Assembly: GCF_014193695.1 (NCBI RefSeq)
Contig: NZ_JACHZR010000005.1
Coordinates: 1-64,000, forward strand
From: Rhizobium sp. BK316
Lineage (GTDB): Bacteria; Pseudomonadota; Alphaproteobacteria; Rhizobiales; Rhizobiaceae
Direction of reading: 5' to 3'
Length of the DNA stretch: 64,000 nucleotides
In this document: one piece after another, positions 51,602-61,074 of the stretch
How positions within the stretch are numbered: position 1 is the first letter of the stretch
Layout of the letters: every line of letters begins with the position of its first letter
Translations under genes and position numbers: made by a program
The notes under the pieces: model-generated
Databases searched by the model: none
Told to the model about the DNA's origin: nothing
What the model saw: the letters and a program-made list of their open reading frames with translations, nothing else

Positions 51602-51643
51602 GACGAATTCCTTTCGTTGGCCGCTTTCCTATCGCCGTAAAAT

Positions 51644-51691
51644 AATCGATTCCAACGATTTATTTTTATCTATTTGTTCGATAAAATCGAA
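51644..51691. promoter_or_regulatory. Candidate LysR-type operators in the divergent promoter
   Basis: AATCG-N7-CGATT (51644-51660), with a T-N11-A pattern, and the palindrome TTCGAT-AAA-ATCGAA (51677-51691) lie side by side between the TDT transporter and LysR genes, in AT-rich sequence. This arrangement is typical of a LysR recognition and activation site. Confidence 0.55.
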
Positions 51692-51707
51692 TAATTCTGG
51701 AGGCGGC

Positions 51708-52586
51708 ATGACACTGGAACAGCTTAGAATATTCATAGAAGTGGCAGCGCATCAGCACATCACAAAGGCCGCCAATCATCTGAACATGACCCAATCGGCC
51801 GTCAGCGCCGCAATTGCCGCCCTGGAGACACGCCACAGCGTCACACTGTTCGACCGCGTCGGCCGCTCGATCGTACTGAATCGGACCGGGCAATTGTTCC
51901 TCAGGGAAGCACAGGCCGTTCTCGCCAGTGCAAAAGCGGCGGAAGCGGCCCTCATGGACCTTTCCGGGCTCATGCATGGCGAGCTCACCATCATGGCCAG
52001 CCAGACGATCGGCGGCTATTGGTTGTCGCCGCGGCTTGCCGATTTCCGGCGGGATTATCCGGGGATCGAACTGGCAATCCGCATCGGCAACACGGCTGAA
52101 GTGTCTGATGCGGTTGCCAATGGCGAGGTGGAAGTGGGCCTTATCGAGTGGCCGAGCGAGAGGCGCGGCGTTTCGGCAAGACAGGTCGCGTTGGACGAGA
52201 TGATCGTCGTCGTCGCCCCCGATCATCCCTGGTCGGACGGCAAACCGCACAGCCCGGCCGATTTTCCTCAGACGCAATGGGTCCTGCGCGAACAGGGGTC
52301 CGGCACCCGCCTCGCCTTCGAAAGCCTTCTGCAACAGGCCGGCCTTGATATCGATGCTCTTGATGTGGCGATGGTGCTGCCGGAAAACGAACCGCTCGTC
52401 GGCGTCGTCGAAGCTGGCATCGGCGCCACACTAATGTCGCGCAGCGTCGTTGCCATGAAGTTGCACAACGGTCTTCTCACCGAGGTGAATATGCCGCCCC
52501 TGCCCCGCCCCTTCTTCCTGCTGCGTCACGAAGAGCGCTATCGCAGCAAGGCGGCCGATGCTTTCGATATGATGATCTCAGGCTGA
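51708..52586 (+). CDS. LysR-family transcriptional regulator
   Basis: A 292-aa regulator with the N-terminal winged helix (MTLEQLRIFIEVAAHQHITK, AANHLNMTQSAVSAAIAALE) and a LysR substrate domain. The ATG at 51708 follows GGAGG; the 36 codons upstream are promoter sequence. It is divergent from the TDT transporter, suggesting that it controls that gene. Confidence 0.9.
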   Translation: MTLEQLRIFIEVAAHQHITKAANHLNMTQSAVSAAIAALETRHSVTLFDRVGRSIVLNRTGQLFLREAQAVLASAKAAEAALMDLSGLMHGELTIMASQTIGGYWLSPRLADFRRDYPGIELAIRIGNTAEVSDAVANGEVEVGLIEWPSERRGVSARQVALDEMIVVVAPDHPWSDGKPHSPADFPQTQWVLREQGSGTRLAFESLLQQAGLDIDALDVAMVLPENEPLVGVVEAGIGATLMSRSVVAMKLHNGLLTEVNMPPLPRPFFLLRHEERYRSKAADAFDMMISG

Positions 52587-52891
52587 CGCCCTTTCTGACT
52601 GCAAGCGCCGCACACGCCGATAGAGGCTACGCGATGCTACGGGCTTCATCATGTAATAGATGCTAGCGTCTAACCTGGTATACTTTTACCTGGGCGATAG
52701 TTGGAAGGCCTCCATGTTACTTGGCGTCCCCTTATTTTCCTCCTTCTCACAAGCTGTAGAAATCCGATGGCCTCGGTATCCACTTGCTTGACAACGAAGA
52801 CGCTGGTTGGGCCTACACGCAAGCATTCTGGCAGTCCCACGCTTTTTCATTGAAGGCGGACGCAGTCTCAAGCACGACGATAGGATTACCC
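52587..52891. other. Intergenic region upstream of the D-lactate dehydrogenase gene
   Basis: 305 bp with no gene recognised. An AT-richer segment at 52660-52760 probably holds the dehydrogenase promoter. I see no FNR-like box or terminator. Confidence 0.4.
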
Positions 52892-53890
52892 ATGAAAATA
52901 GCCGTTTTCAGCGCTCATACCTACGACAAGGATTTCCTGGACGAAGCAAATCGGCGTGAACCGGCGCCCTTCGACCTGATTTACCAGGAAGCCAGTCTGT
53001 CCTTGCAGACGGTAGCCTTTGCGCAGGGCTGTGATGCCATATGCGTCTTCGTCAACGATGTCGTGAATGCACCCGTCCTTGAGGCGTTGTACAGGCTCGG
53101 TGTGAAGGGCGTTTTTCTCCGTTGCGCAGGCTTCAACAATGTCGATATCGCTGCCGCCCAAAAGCTTGGTCTCCTCGTCGCGCGTGTGCCCGCCTATGCT
53201 CCGGAGGCCGTCGCGGAACACACGGTAGCGCTGATCATGACGCTTAATCGACACACACATCGCGCCTATAACCGCGTTCGGGAAGGCAATTTCATGCTCA
53301 ACGGCCTGTTGGGTATGACCCTTCACGGAAAGACTGTCGGCATCATCGGCACAGGCAAGATCGGCCTCGCTGTCGCAAAAATCATGAACGGTTTTGGCTG
53401 CCGTATTCTGGGGTTCGATCCAACGCCCTCCCCGGAATTTACAGCTATAGGCGAAATGGTGAATCTGGATAGCCTGCTGGCACGGTCTGATATCGTCACG
53501 CTCCACTGCCCGCTCTTTGAACACAACCGACACATGATCAACAGAGAGAAACTGGGTTTAATGAAACCTGGCGCAATGCTGATCAATACGTCCCGCGGAG
53601 CACTCATCGATACGCGCGCGGTCATTCTGGCACTGAAATCCCGTCGCTTGGGCGCTCTTGGTATTGATGTTTACGAAGAGGAGAGCACGCTTTTCTTTCA
53701 CGATCGGTCGTCCGATATCATCGATGACGACGTCTTTCAGCGGCTGATGACTTTTCCCAATGTTCTGGTGACGGGGCATCAGGGCTTTTTTACCACCGAG
53801 GCCTTGCGCGAGATTGCAGACGTCACGTTTCAAAACCTGAATTGCCTGGTCAATGGGACAAGCTGTCCGAATGCCGTTCTGAAGGCATGA
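52892..53890 (+). CDS. ldhA: Fermentative-type D-lactate dehydrogenase
   Basis: NADH-dependent reduction of pyruvate to D-lactate (inferred). The 332-aa D-2-hydroxyacid dehydrogenase has NAD-binding GKTVGIIGTGKIGLAVAKI, substrate Arg in GVFLRCAGFNNVD and NTSRGALIDT, and the catalytic His in LVTGHQGFFTTEAL, an order and wording like LdhA rather than SerA or GhrA. The ATG at 52892 is chosen by TAGGA upstream and the conserved MKIAVFSAHTYDK start. Confidence 0.85.
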   Translation: MKIAVFSAHTYDKDFLDEANRREPAPFDLIYQEASLSLQTVAFAQGCDAICVFVNDVVNAPVLEALYRLGVKGVFLRCAGFNNVDIAAAQKLGLLVARVPAYAPEAVAEHTVALIMTLNRHTHRAYNRVREGNFMLNGLLGMTLHGKTVGIIGTGKIGLAVAKIMNGFGCRILGFDPTPSPEFTAIGEMVNLDSLLARSDIVTLHCPLFEHNRHMINREKLGLMKPGAMLINTSRGALIDTRAVILALKSRRLGALGIDVYEEESTLFFHDRSSDIIDDDVFQRLMTFPNVLVTGHQGFFTTEALREIADVTFQNLNCLVNGTSCPNAVLKA

Positions 53891-54024
53891 AGCCTCCTTC
53901 TGACACCAAACCTGAATTCGAACGAACCAGGAAGGGCCGATGTGACAGCATTCTTGGTTTGCTGGCAAATGAGCTTTCAATATAAATCAGGACCGCGTAC
54001 CGAGGCTGATCCCATGTCACGATC

Positions 54025-56106
54025 TCAGGCTGACGCTGTCTTCAACTGTCGGCCGTAGATCAATGCTTCAGCCTCACGCTGCGGCATGGGCTTGCCGAAA
54101 AGATAGCCCTGCACCTCGCCGAAACCTTCGGCCCGCAGCTTCTGCAACTGCTCCTCGGTCTCGATGCCCTCGGCAAGAGTAACGGCATTGAAGCCGGAGC
54201 CAATACCGGCCACGGCCCGCACGATGGCCAGATTGCCGGGATCCGTCTCGATGCCGGACACAAAACTGCGGTCGAGCTTGATCTTGTCGAAGGTGAAGGC
54301 GCGCAGATAGCTGAGTGACGAATAGCCCGTACCGAAATCGTCGATCGCAATACGCACGCCGAGTTCTTTCAGCGCCCGAAGCAGCGGCAGGCTCTGCGCC
54401 ACATCGGCCAGGAAGACAGATTCGGTGATCTCGATTTCCAGCCGCTCGGGACGCAGTCCCGCCTCATTGAGCGCACCGACGACGCCGGAAAGCAGACTTG
54501 CATGGCGGAACTGGCTGACAGAAAGATTGACCGCGATCTTCAGATGGTCCGGCCAGGAAGCTGCGACGCGGCAGGCCTGCCGCAAGACCCAGTCGCCGAT
54601 CGGAACGATTAGTCCCGTCTCCTCCGCCAGCGGAATGAATTCCATCGGCGGCACAAGACCGCGCACCGGATGCCGCCAGCGGATCAGCGCCTCGAAACCG
54701 CCGATGCCATCATCCTCGAGCTGGACGATGGGCTGATAATAAAGTTCGAACTGCCCGTGTTCCAGCGCATCACGCAATTCGCCGGTCAGATGATGTCGAC
54801 GCTCGGCCTCGAGCCGCATCGCAGGCTCATAGAGACGATAGGTCGAGCGGCCGCTTTCCTTGGCGGCATAGAGCGCAAGATCGGCATGACGCATCAGCAC
54901 GTCAGCTTCGCCAGTATCGACAGGAGCCAGTGCAATGCCGATGCTGCAGGTGACGTGCTCCCGCGTGCCGTCAAGATCAAAAGCCCTGGCAAGTGACTTG
55001 AGCAGCAGGTCGGCGAAACGCTCTGCTCGATCTGGCTCGACAAGCTGCAGCACGACTGCGAATTCGTCCCCACCGAGACGAGCCACGAGGTCGCCTTCAT
55101 CGGCGAGCGCCAACAGACGCTCCGCCACTTGGCAGAGAAGCGCATCACCTGCAGCATGGCCCTTGCTGTCATTGACCGTCTTGAAGTGGTCGACGTCGAT
55201 GTAGAGCAGTGCCACCGGTTTTTCGATGGAAGCGGTAATGGCCTGCTTGTGGATATGCTTGGAGAAGGCGGCGCGGTTCGGCAGGCGCGTCAGCGAGTCA
55301 TGCATGGCAAGATGCGCAAGCCTTGCTTCCACTGCGCGCTCCTCCGTCACGTCGTGCGAGATGCCGAGCAGATAACGTGGCTCCTTCCCTTCAGGCGCCG
55401 GCAGGGCACGCTTGACGGTGCGAAGGATCCGCTGACCGCCGTCGGCCCGCTCCATTGTCTCCTCGAAGCTGATCGTCTCGCCGGCGGCGAATGCCACATG
55501 ATCCTGCTCATGAAAGATGGCGGTCTGCTCGGAGGGGAAAAAGTCCCGGTCCACATGTCCGATCACGTCGCCGGCACGAAAGCCCATGATCTCGCCGCAC
55601 GCCTCGTTCAGCAGGATGTAGCGGCCATCTTCTTCCATATCCTTCACGAAGACGCCGATCGGCAGATTGTCGACGATGCTGTCCAGCAGCGAACGCGTAT
55701 CGGTGATCTGGCGGTGGGCGGCATTCACCTCGGTGCGGTCCTGCACGATCGCCAGGATCGCAGTCCTTCCTTCAAAGCGTACTTCCCGGCCGTAAGTCAG
55801 AACCTCGATGGCCTCACCATTGGCCTTCAGATGCGTCCAGCGCTCGGCCTTCTCCATGTCGGTACGATCATGAACGGCGCTAAGCATCCGCTCCCGTTCG
55901 GCAGCGGGGCGGATATCGAGCACGGTCATGCCCTGATAATCCTCTGCGCTGTAGCCATAAAGCATAAGCGCAGCATCATTGACGATTAGGAAGCGAAGCG
56001 TATCCGGATCGTAAACCCACATTGGAGAGGGATGCGTCGCAAACAGCGAACGAAAATCGTCAACAAGAGCTTCGGACTGCTCGGATATCGTCTGAAACGA
56101 GGCCAT
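54025..56106 (-). CDS. PAS-PAS-GGDEF-EAL cyclic-di-GMP protein
   Basis: A 693-aa cytoplasmic protein (no membrane helix). PAS domain 1 spans about residues 20-130 (MWVYDPDTLRFLIVNDAALM), PAS 2 about 140-260, GGDEF about 270-430 with ARLGGDEFAVVLQ intact, and EAL about 440-690 with FEALIRW, EITESVF, DDFGTGYSSLSYLRAF and KLDRSF. Both turnover activities look possible, regulated by PAS-sensed signals. The ATG at 56106 and an upstream GTG at 56118 are alternative starts; neither has a clear ribosome binding site. Confidence 0.92.
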   Translation of the reverse strand: MASFQTISEQSEALVDDFRSLFATHPSPMWVYDPDTLRFLIVNDAALMLYGYSAEDYQGMTVLDIRPAAERERMLSAVHDRTDMEKAERWTHLKANGEAIEVLTYGREVRFEGRTAILAIVQDRTEVNAAHRQITDTRSLLDSIVDNLPIGVFVKDMEEDGRYILLNEACGEIMGFRAGDVIGHVDRDFFPSEQTAIFHEQDHVAFAAGETISFEETMERADGGQRILRTVKRALPAPEGKEPRYLLGISHDVTEERAVEARLAHLAMHDSLTRLPNRAAFSKHIHKQAITASIEKPVALLYIDVDHFKTVNDSKGHAAGDALLCQVAERLLALADEGDLVARLGGDEFAVVLQLVEPDRAERFADLLLKSLARAFDLDGTREHVTCSIGIALAPVDTGEADVLMRHADLALYAAKESGRSTYRLYEPAMRLEAERRHHLTGELRDALEHGQFELYYQPIVQLEDDGIGGFEALIRWRHPVRGLVPPMEFIPLAEETGLIVPIGDWVLRQACRVAASWPDHLKIAVNLSVSQFRHASLLSGVVGALNEAGLRPERLEIEITESVFLADVAQSLPLLRALKELGVRIAIDDFGTGYSSLSYLRAFTFDKIKLDRSFVSGIETDPGNLAIVRAVAGIGSGFNAVTLAEGIETEEQLQKLRAEGFGEVQGYLFGKPMPQREAEALIYGRQLKTASA

Positions 56107-56382
56107 TGAGAAATTCACGCGAAATTGGAACCAATATTGAAAGCAGTATAACCAGGAAAGTTAAATAAAATCACAATCATAGGCGGCTCAAACTTTGAGC
56201 TAACGCCTGTTAAACAAGCAGTGAGAGCCTTCGGCACCACTCATATCGCGATTTGGTTGAAAGCTTCCGCCGTTCAGACCAAAGCATGGTTTGGATGCGA
56301 ATGCGTTCCCTCAGATGGAACCAATCCATCCCGCAATAGTTACTTATGATGAAATTGCAACCGCATCTGCAGGGAGGCGATG

Positions 56383-56598
56383 ATGCGCGCATCGGCAATG
56401 ACAGATCACGACAGAATCCGCGAATGGATCGAGGCACGCGGCGGCCATCCCGCCCGCATGAGAAGCGGTACGGTTCGCATCGATTTCGGCAAGCCGGCAA
56501 ATGCTGTCGAAGATATTTCCTGGGACGAATTCTTCAGGCTTTTCGATGAGAGTCGGGACGCTTTCCTTCATCATGACAATGAAGCCAGCCGCCGCTGA
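56383..56598 (+). CDS. Hypothetical small protein (71 aa)
   Basis: A hydrophilic protein with TDHDRIREWIEARGGHPARM, then RIDFGKPANAVEDISWDEFF. No signal or membrane segment. AGGGAGG lies a few bases before tandem ATGs (56380, 56383). It may be a small nucleic-acid or protein-binding domain; unknown. It converges on serA across a terminator. Confidence 0.6.
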   Translation: MRASAMTDHDRIREWIEARGGHPARMRSGTVRIDFGKPANAVEDISWDEFFRLFDESRDAFLHHDNEASRR

Positions 56599-56634
56599 AC
56601 GTCATCAGTCGATAGCGCACCCAGGGTCCTACAT

Positions 56635-56666
56635 AAAAACCCGACGCGGAGACCGCGCCGGGTTTT
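56635..56666. terminator. Bidirectional terminator between the 71-aa gene and serA
   Basis: AAAACCCGACGCGG pairs with CCGCGCCGGGTTTT around an AGA loop; both strands end with T runs. Confidence 0.85.
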
Positions 56667-56690
56667 GCACATCTTCCTTGGGAGGAAAAC

Positions 56691-58286
56691 TCAGTCGACG
56701 TTGAAGGCCAGCAGCTTTGCCTGACGGATCGCCGGATGCGCTGTCAACTTGTTCAGAACGGCATCGTCAACCGCAGCATCGACATAGAGCAGAGCGATGG
56801 CGTCGCCGCCCTGCTTGTCGCGGCCGAGCTGGAAGTTGGCAATGTTGACGTCCGCAGCACCCAGCGTCGTGCCGATGAAGCCGATCATGCCGGGAACGTC
56901 GGTATTGGCGATGTAGATCATATGGCTGCCGACATCGGCGTCGAGGTTGATGCCCTTGATCTGGATGAAGCGCGGCTTGCCGTCGGAGAAGACCGTGCCG
57001 GCAATCGAGCGCGTCATGGATTCCGTCGTCACGGTCAGCTTGATATAGCCGTCGAAGACGCCCGACTTGTCGCGCTTGACTTCGGAAAGGATAATACCTT
57101 TTTCCTTGATCATGATCGGCGCCGAAACCATGTTGACGTCGGCAACCTGCGAGCGGATCAGGCCTGCGAGAACCGCAGAGGTCAGCGCGCGGGTGTTCAT
57201 GCTGGCCGTGACGCCGTCGTAGAGGATCTCGATCTCCTTGATCGGCTCTTCCGTGACCTGACCGACGAAGGCGCCGAGAACATCGGCGAGCTTGATGAAC
57301 GGCTTCAGGATCGGCGCCTCCTCAGCCGTGATCGACGGCATGTTGATGGCGTTCGAAACCGCACCCTTGACGAGGTAGTCCGCCATCTGCTCGGCTACCT
57401 GCAGAGCGACGTTCTCCTGCGCTTCCGTGGTCGAAGCGCCGAGATGCGGCGTGCAAACGACGTTCGGCAGGCCGAAGAGCGGGCTTTCCTTGGCGGGTTC
57501 GACTTCGAAGACGTCGAAGGCAGCGCCGGCGACGTGGCCGGACCTGATGGCATCGGCAAGCGCTGCCTCATCGACGAGACCGCCGCGGGCGCAGTTGATG
57601 ATGCGAACGCCGGGCTTCGTCTTGGCAAGCGCTTCCTTGTTCAGGATTCCGCGCGTCTTGTCCGTCATCGGCACATGCAGCGTGATGAAATCGGCCTGGG
57701 CGAGCAGCTCGTCGAGCTCGACCTTGGTGACGCCCATTTCCTCGGCACGCTCCTTGGAGAGGAACGGGTCATAGGCGACGACGTGCATCTTCAGGCCAAT
57801 GGCGCGGGCACAGACGATGGAGCCGATATTACCGGCGCCGATGACACCGAGTATCTTGCCGGTGATTTCGACCCCCATGAACTTCGACTTTTCCCACTTG
57901 CCGGCCTGCGTGGAGGTGTCGGCAGCCGGAAGCTGACGTGCGACAGCAAACATCAGGGCGATTGCGTGTTCGGCAGTCGTGATCGAGTTGCCGAAGGGCG
58001 TGTTCATAACGATGATACCACGGCGCGATGCGGCCGGGATATCGACATTGTCGACGCCGATACCGGCACGGCCGACGACCTTGAGGTTCTTGGCCGCTTC
58101 GATGATCTTCTCCGTCACCTTCGTGGCGGAACGGATGGCGAGACCATCATAATTGCCGATGACTTCGAACAGCTTGTCCTTGTCCTTGCCGAGCTGCGGC
58201 TGGAAATCGACTTCGACGCCGCGATCGCGAAAAATCTGGACGGCAGTTTCCGACAGTTCGTCGGATACGAGAACGCGAGGTGCCAT
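56691..58286 (-). CDS. serA: D-3-phosphoglycerate dehydrogenase
   Basis: First step of serine synthesis, oxidising 3-phosphoglycerate. The 531-aa long form has the NAD-binding GKILGVIGAGNIGSIVCARA, INCARGGLVDEAAL, catalytic His in VVCTPHLGASTTEAQENVAL, an intervening domain and a C-terminal ACT domain (NTDVPGMIGFIGTTLGAADV). The ATG at 58286 follows GGAGGCCC. It lies downstream of serC in the same direction. Confidence 0.95.
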   Translation of the reverse strand: MAPRVLVSDELSETAVQIFRDRGVEVDFQPQLGKDKDKLFEVIGNYDGLAIRSATKVTEKIIEAAKNLKVVGRAGIGVDNVDIPAASRRGIIVMNTPFGNSITTAEHAIALMFAVARQLPAADTSTQAGKWEKSKFMGVEITGKILGVIGAGNIGSIVCARAIGLKMHVVAYDPFLSKERAEEMGVTKVELDELLAQADFITLHVPMTDKTRGILNKEALAKTKPGVRIINCARGGLVDEAALADAIRSGHVAGAAFDVFEVEPAKESPLFGLPNVVCTPHLGASTTEAQENVALQVAEQMADYLVKGAVSNAINMPSITAEEAPILKPFIKLADVLGAFVGQVTEEPIKEIEILYDGVTASMNTRALTSAVLAGLIRSQVADVNMVSAPIMIKEKGIILSEVKRDKSGVFDGYIKLTVTTESMTRSIAGTVFSDGKPRFIQIKGINLDADVGSHMIYIANTDVPGMIGFIGTTLGAADVNIANFQLGRDKQGGDAIALLYVDAAVDDAVLNKLTAHPAIRQAKLLAFNVD

Positions 58287-58368
58287 GAGGGCCTCCTTCA
58301 AAGAGTTCAACGATGAATGAATTCGGAATGCGGGGCTCCGCCATCAGGCGGAGCCGGATGCGATCACG

Positions 58369-59547
58369 TCAGGCGGCAGCCTGAGAAAGCGCGGCTTTCT
58401 GGGTTTCAAAAGCCCAGGAGAGCCACGGCATCAGCTTCTGCATGTCTGCAGTTTCGATCGTAGCACCCGCCCAGATGCGCAGCCCGGACGGAGCGTCACG
58501 GTAAGCGCCGATGTCGTAAGCGACACCTTCCTTTTCGAGGAGAGCGACGAGGCCCTTGGCGAAATTTGCCTGGCCATCGGCATCGAGAGCAGCCACATCC
58601 TTGTCGACGATCTTCAGGCAGATCGAGGTATTGGATTCGATCTCCGGCTTGACGGCCAGATTGGCGATCCAGTCGTTTGCGGCGACGAAATCGGCGATAA
58701 CATTGGCATTGGCATCGGCGCGGCCGATCAGGGCCTTGAGGCCGCCAAGCTGCTTGGCCCAGAGAAGCGCATCAATGTAATCTTCGACGCAGAGCATCGA
58801 CGGCGTATTGATCGTCTCGCCCTGGAAGATGCCTTCGATGAGCTTGCCGCCCGAGGTCAGGCGGAAGATCTTCGGCAGCGGCCATGCCGGCTGATAGGAG
58901 ACGAGACGTTCGACGGCGCGCGGTGACAGGATGAGGATGCCATGCGCACCCTCGCCGCCCAGAACCTTCTGCCAGGAGAAGGTGACGACATCGAGCTTGG
59001 CGAAATCGAGATTCTGCGCGAAGGCGGCAGACGTCGCGTCGCAGATCGTCAGGCCCTTGCGGTCGGCAGGGATGAAATCGGCATTCGGAACGCGAACGCC
59101 CGAGGTTGTGCCGTTCCAGGTAAAGACCACGTCACGGTCGAAATCGACAGTGGAAAGGTCGGGAAGTTCGCCGTAACCGGCTTCGATCTTGCGAACGTCC
59201 TTCAGCTTCAGCTGCTTGACGACGTCGGTAACCCAGCCGGCACCGAAGCTTTCCCAGGCGACCATGTCGACGCCGCGCTCACCGAGCAGCGACCAAAGCG
59301 CCATCTCGACGGCGCCGGTATCGGAAGCAGGAACGATGCCGATGCGGTAATCCGCAGGCACTTCCAGAATTTCGCGGGTAAGATCGATGGCCTGCTTCAG
59401 CTTGGCCTTGCCGACTTTCGCACGGTGCGAACGGCCGAGGGCCGCATCGGAAAGAGCTTCGAGCGTCCAACCAGGACGTTTCGCGCAGGGGCCAGAAGAA
59501 AAATGAGTGTTTTGCGGACGCACGTCCGGCTTTGCGGTATTCGCCAT
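58369..59547 (-). CDS. serC: Phosphoserine aminotransferase
   Basis: Converts 3-phosphohydroxypyruvate to phosphoserine with PLP. The 392-aa protein starts TAKPDVRPQNTHFSSGPCAK, and the PLP Lys lies in VVTFSWQKVLGGEGAHGI. This is the alphaproteobacterial form. The ATG at 59547 has GGAAGGGTAGC upstream; the open frame further upstream covers the RNA leader. serC and serA form a serine synthesis unit. Confidence 0.94.
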   Translation of the reverse strand: MANTAKPDVRPQNTHFSSGPCAKRPGWTLEALSDAALGRSHRAKVGKAKLKQAIDLTREILEVPADYRIGIVPASDTGAVEMALWSLLGERGVDMVAWESFGAGWVTDVVKQLKLKDVRKIEAGYGELPDLSTVDFDRDVVFTWNGTTSGVRVPNADFIPADRKGLTICDATSAAFAQNLDFAKLDVVTFSWQKVLGGEGAHGILILSPRAVERLVSYQPAWPLPKIFRLTSGGKLIEGIFQGETINTPSMLCVEDYIDALLWAKQLGGLKALIGRADANANVIADFVAANDWIANLAVKPEIESNTSICLKIVDKDVAALDADGQANFAKGLVALLEKEGVAYDIGAYRDAPSGLRIWAGATIETADMQKLMPWLSWAFETQKAALSQAAA

Positions 59548-59564
59548 ATTGCTACCCTTCCAGA

Positions 59565-59625
59565 TAGATGGCTCCTCGTTGGGGAGGAGTGTCCCGCCGC
59601 CGTGTTTATGGGCGAAGCCCGTCAT
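59565..59625 (-). ncRNA. Probable serC leader RNA motif
   Basis: On the minus strand two hairpins precede the serC ribosome binding site: GGGC-TTC-GCCC and CTCCTC-CCCAAC-GAGGAG, separated by ACGGCGGCGGGACA. This agrees with the serC RNA motif described upstream of serC in alphaproteobacteria (recalled). It may regulate serC, mechanism unknown. Confidence 0.55.
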
Positions 59626-59686
59626 AGTCAAGCGGCTGACGTCGTTTCTAGAGGATATTTTGCCGCAGTGGCGATCGTCTTTCCGG

Positions 59687-60307
59687 TTACGCCGCACTGC
59701 TTGCGGTACAGCGGCCCTGAAAATTGAAGATGTTGCGACCAATGCAAGACGCCGCCTCGATATGGGCAGCAGCATTTCCCGCATCCGCGTCGAGAAACAG
59801 TTCCGACATCACGACATGGGCGCCGCAGTAGTCGAAAATGCCATGGTCGATCTGCGTCCTCATGGCGTTGAGATAGCCGTGCCGCTCATAGGTGCTGACA
59901 TCTGCACCACCGATACCGACGAGATGCACCCGCAGATGCCCGAGCTTCTTCACGACCTTGCTGCCGGGTACATCGTCATAAGCCCAGCCATTGGCAAAAA
60001 CGCGATCGATCCAGCCTTTCATCAGGGCCGGCATCGACCACCAATAGACGGGATAGACCAATACAAGCGCATCAGCGCGATCGATTCTCGCCTGCTCGGC
60101 GGCGACATCGGCGGGGGGCGCAGCTTTGCGGCGATGGGCAGCAATATCGGCTTCGCTGAATCTGGGATCGAAAGCCTCATCCGTTAGATCCGCGATGTCG
60201 AAGGAGTTGGCGCCGTCGAATGCCAATATGCCCGCGGCAATTTGCGCGGCAACGCCATGGCTGAGAGAACCAGAATCGGGATGAGCGAGAACGATGAGTG
60301 CATGCAT
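59687..60307 (-). CDS. NAD(P)H-quinone oxidoreductase, flavodoxin-like (MdaB/NQO family)
   Basis: A 206-aa flavodoxin-fold protein: ALIVLAHPDSGSLSHGVAAQ (FMN/FAD phosphate loop), VLVYPVYWWSMPALMKGWID and the later VHLVGIGGADVSTYERHGY. Two-electron quinone or drug reductase by family. It is divergent from a TetR gene and shares an operator with it, so it is probably induced by quinones or related toxic compounds. Confidence 0.87.
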   Translation of the reverse strand: MHALIVLAHPDSGSLSHGVAAQIAAGILAFDGANSFDIADLTDEAFDPRFSEADIAAHRRKAAPPADVAAEQARIDRADALVLVYPVYWWSMPALMKGWIDRVFANGWAYDDVPGSKVVKKLGHLRVHLVGIGGADVSTYERHGYLNAMRTQIDHGIFDYCGAHVVMSELFLDADAGNAAAHIEAASCIGRNIFNFQGRCTASSAA

Positions 60308-60362
60308 GTCGAAACCTCCTGATCGACGCTTGCGAGCAAGGTCGACGGCTTATATACTTTTT

Positions 60363-60398
60363 GTAAACTACTTTTGGTAGGTTACTTTTCGTAGGTTA
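60363..60398. promoter_or_regulatory. TetR operator in the divergent promoter
   Basis: GTAAACTAC-TTTTG-GTAGGTTAC (60363-60385, one mismatch between arms), followed by a third half-site GTAGGTTA (60391-60398) that runs into the tetR start codon. A regulator bound here should block both the reductase and tetR genes. Confidence 0.65.
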
Positions 60399-61021
60399 TG
60401 ATGTCAAGCGTTGACAACCGACATAACAGCACCACCGCGCGCCCGCGCCGCCGGCTTTCGAGAGAGGAACGGCATCGACAGCTTCTGGACGTGTCGTGGC
60501 AGCTGATCCGGGAAGAAGGGACCGATGCGCTGACGCTTGGCCGGCTCGCCGAACAAGCGGGCGTGACGAAACCTGTCGTCTACGATCATTTCGGCACACG
60601 GCCAGGACTGCTTGCTGAACTTTACCGCGAATTTGACGATCGGCAGACGGCGCTGATGAATACTGCGCTTCGTGAAAGCGGACAGGCACTGATCGACAAG
60701 GCAAAGGTGATGGCCGCCTCCTATATCGATTGCGTTCTCACACAGGGGCGTGAAATTCCCGATGTGATCGCAGCTTTGGCGAGTTCCCCGGAATTGGAAA
60801 AGGTCAAGCATGAGTGTCAGGTAGTTTTCATGGACCAGTGCAGATCCGTGCTTGCCCCCTTCGTCGGTGCAGGGGCCATCGCTTCAGCCAGCCTCTGGGC
60901 AATGCTCGGCGCTGCCGAAACTCTCTCTTACGCCGCCGTAACGGGTGAAATCACGGCCAGACAGGCTGAGAGCGAACTTTTTGAAATCATTCTGGCAATG
61001 GTCTCCAGAAACACTCGCTGA
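60398..61021 (+). CDS. TetR-family transcriptional regulator
   Basis: A 207-aa regulator. The helix-turn-helix lies around residues 28-70 (LTLGRLAEQAGVTKPVVYDHF), and a ligand-binding domain follows. It is divergent from the quinone reductase gene and its start overlaps the operator, suggesting autorepression and repression of the reductase. Tandem ATGs at 60398 and 60401 exist. Confidence 0.88.
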   Translation: MMSSVDNRHNSTTARPRRRLSREERHRQLLDVSWQLIREEGTDALTLGRLAEQAGVTKPVVYDHFGTRPGLLAELYREFDDRQTALMNTALRESGQALIDKAKVMAASYIDCVLTQGREIPDVIAALASSPELEKVKHECQVVFMDQCRSVLAPFVGAGAIASASLWAMLGAAETLSYAAVTGEITARQAESELFEIILAMVSRNTR

Positions 61022-61027
61022 AACGAA

Positions 61028-61051
61028 AAAGCCGCCCCTCCGGGCGGCTTT
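61028..61051. terminator. Bidirectional terminator
   Basis: AAAGCCGCCC-CTCC-GGGCGGCTTT between the convergent tetR and outer-membrane protein genes. Confidence 0.85.
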
Positions 61052-61074
61052 CGATAATCTCTGAAGCTCTGGTC

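Noticed and set aside
56736..58316. A 526-codon open frame on the plus strand opposite serA
   Set aside because: It is an antisense shadow of a high-GC gene. serA has full homology-like motifs on the other strand, and this frame has no domain and no ribosome binding site.
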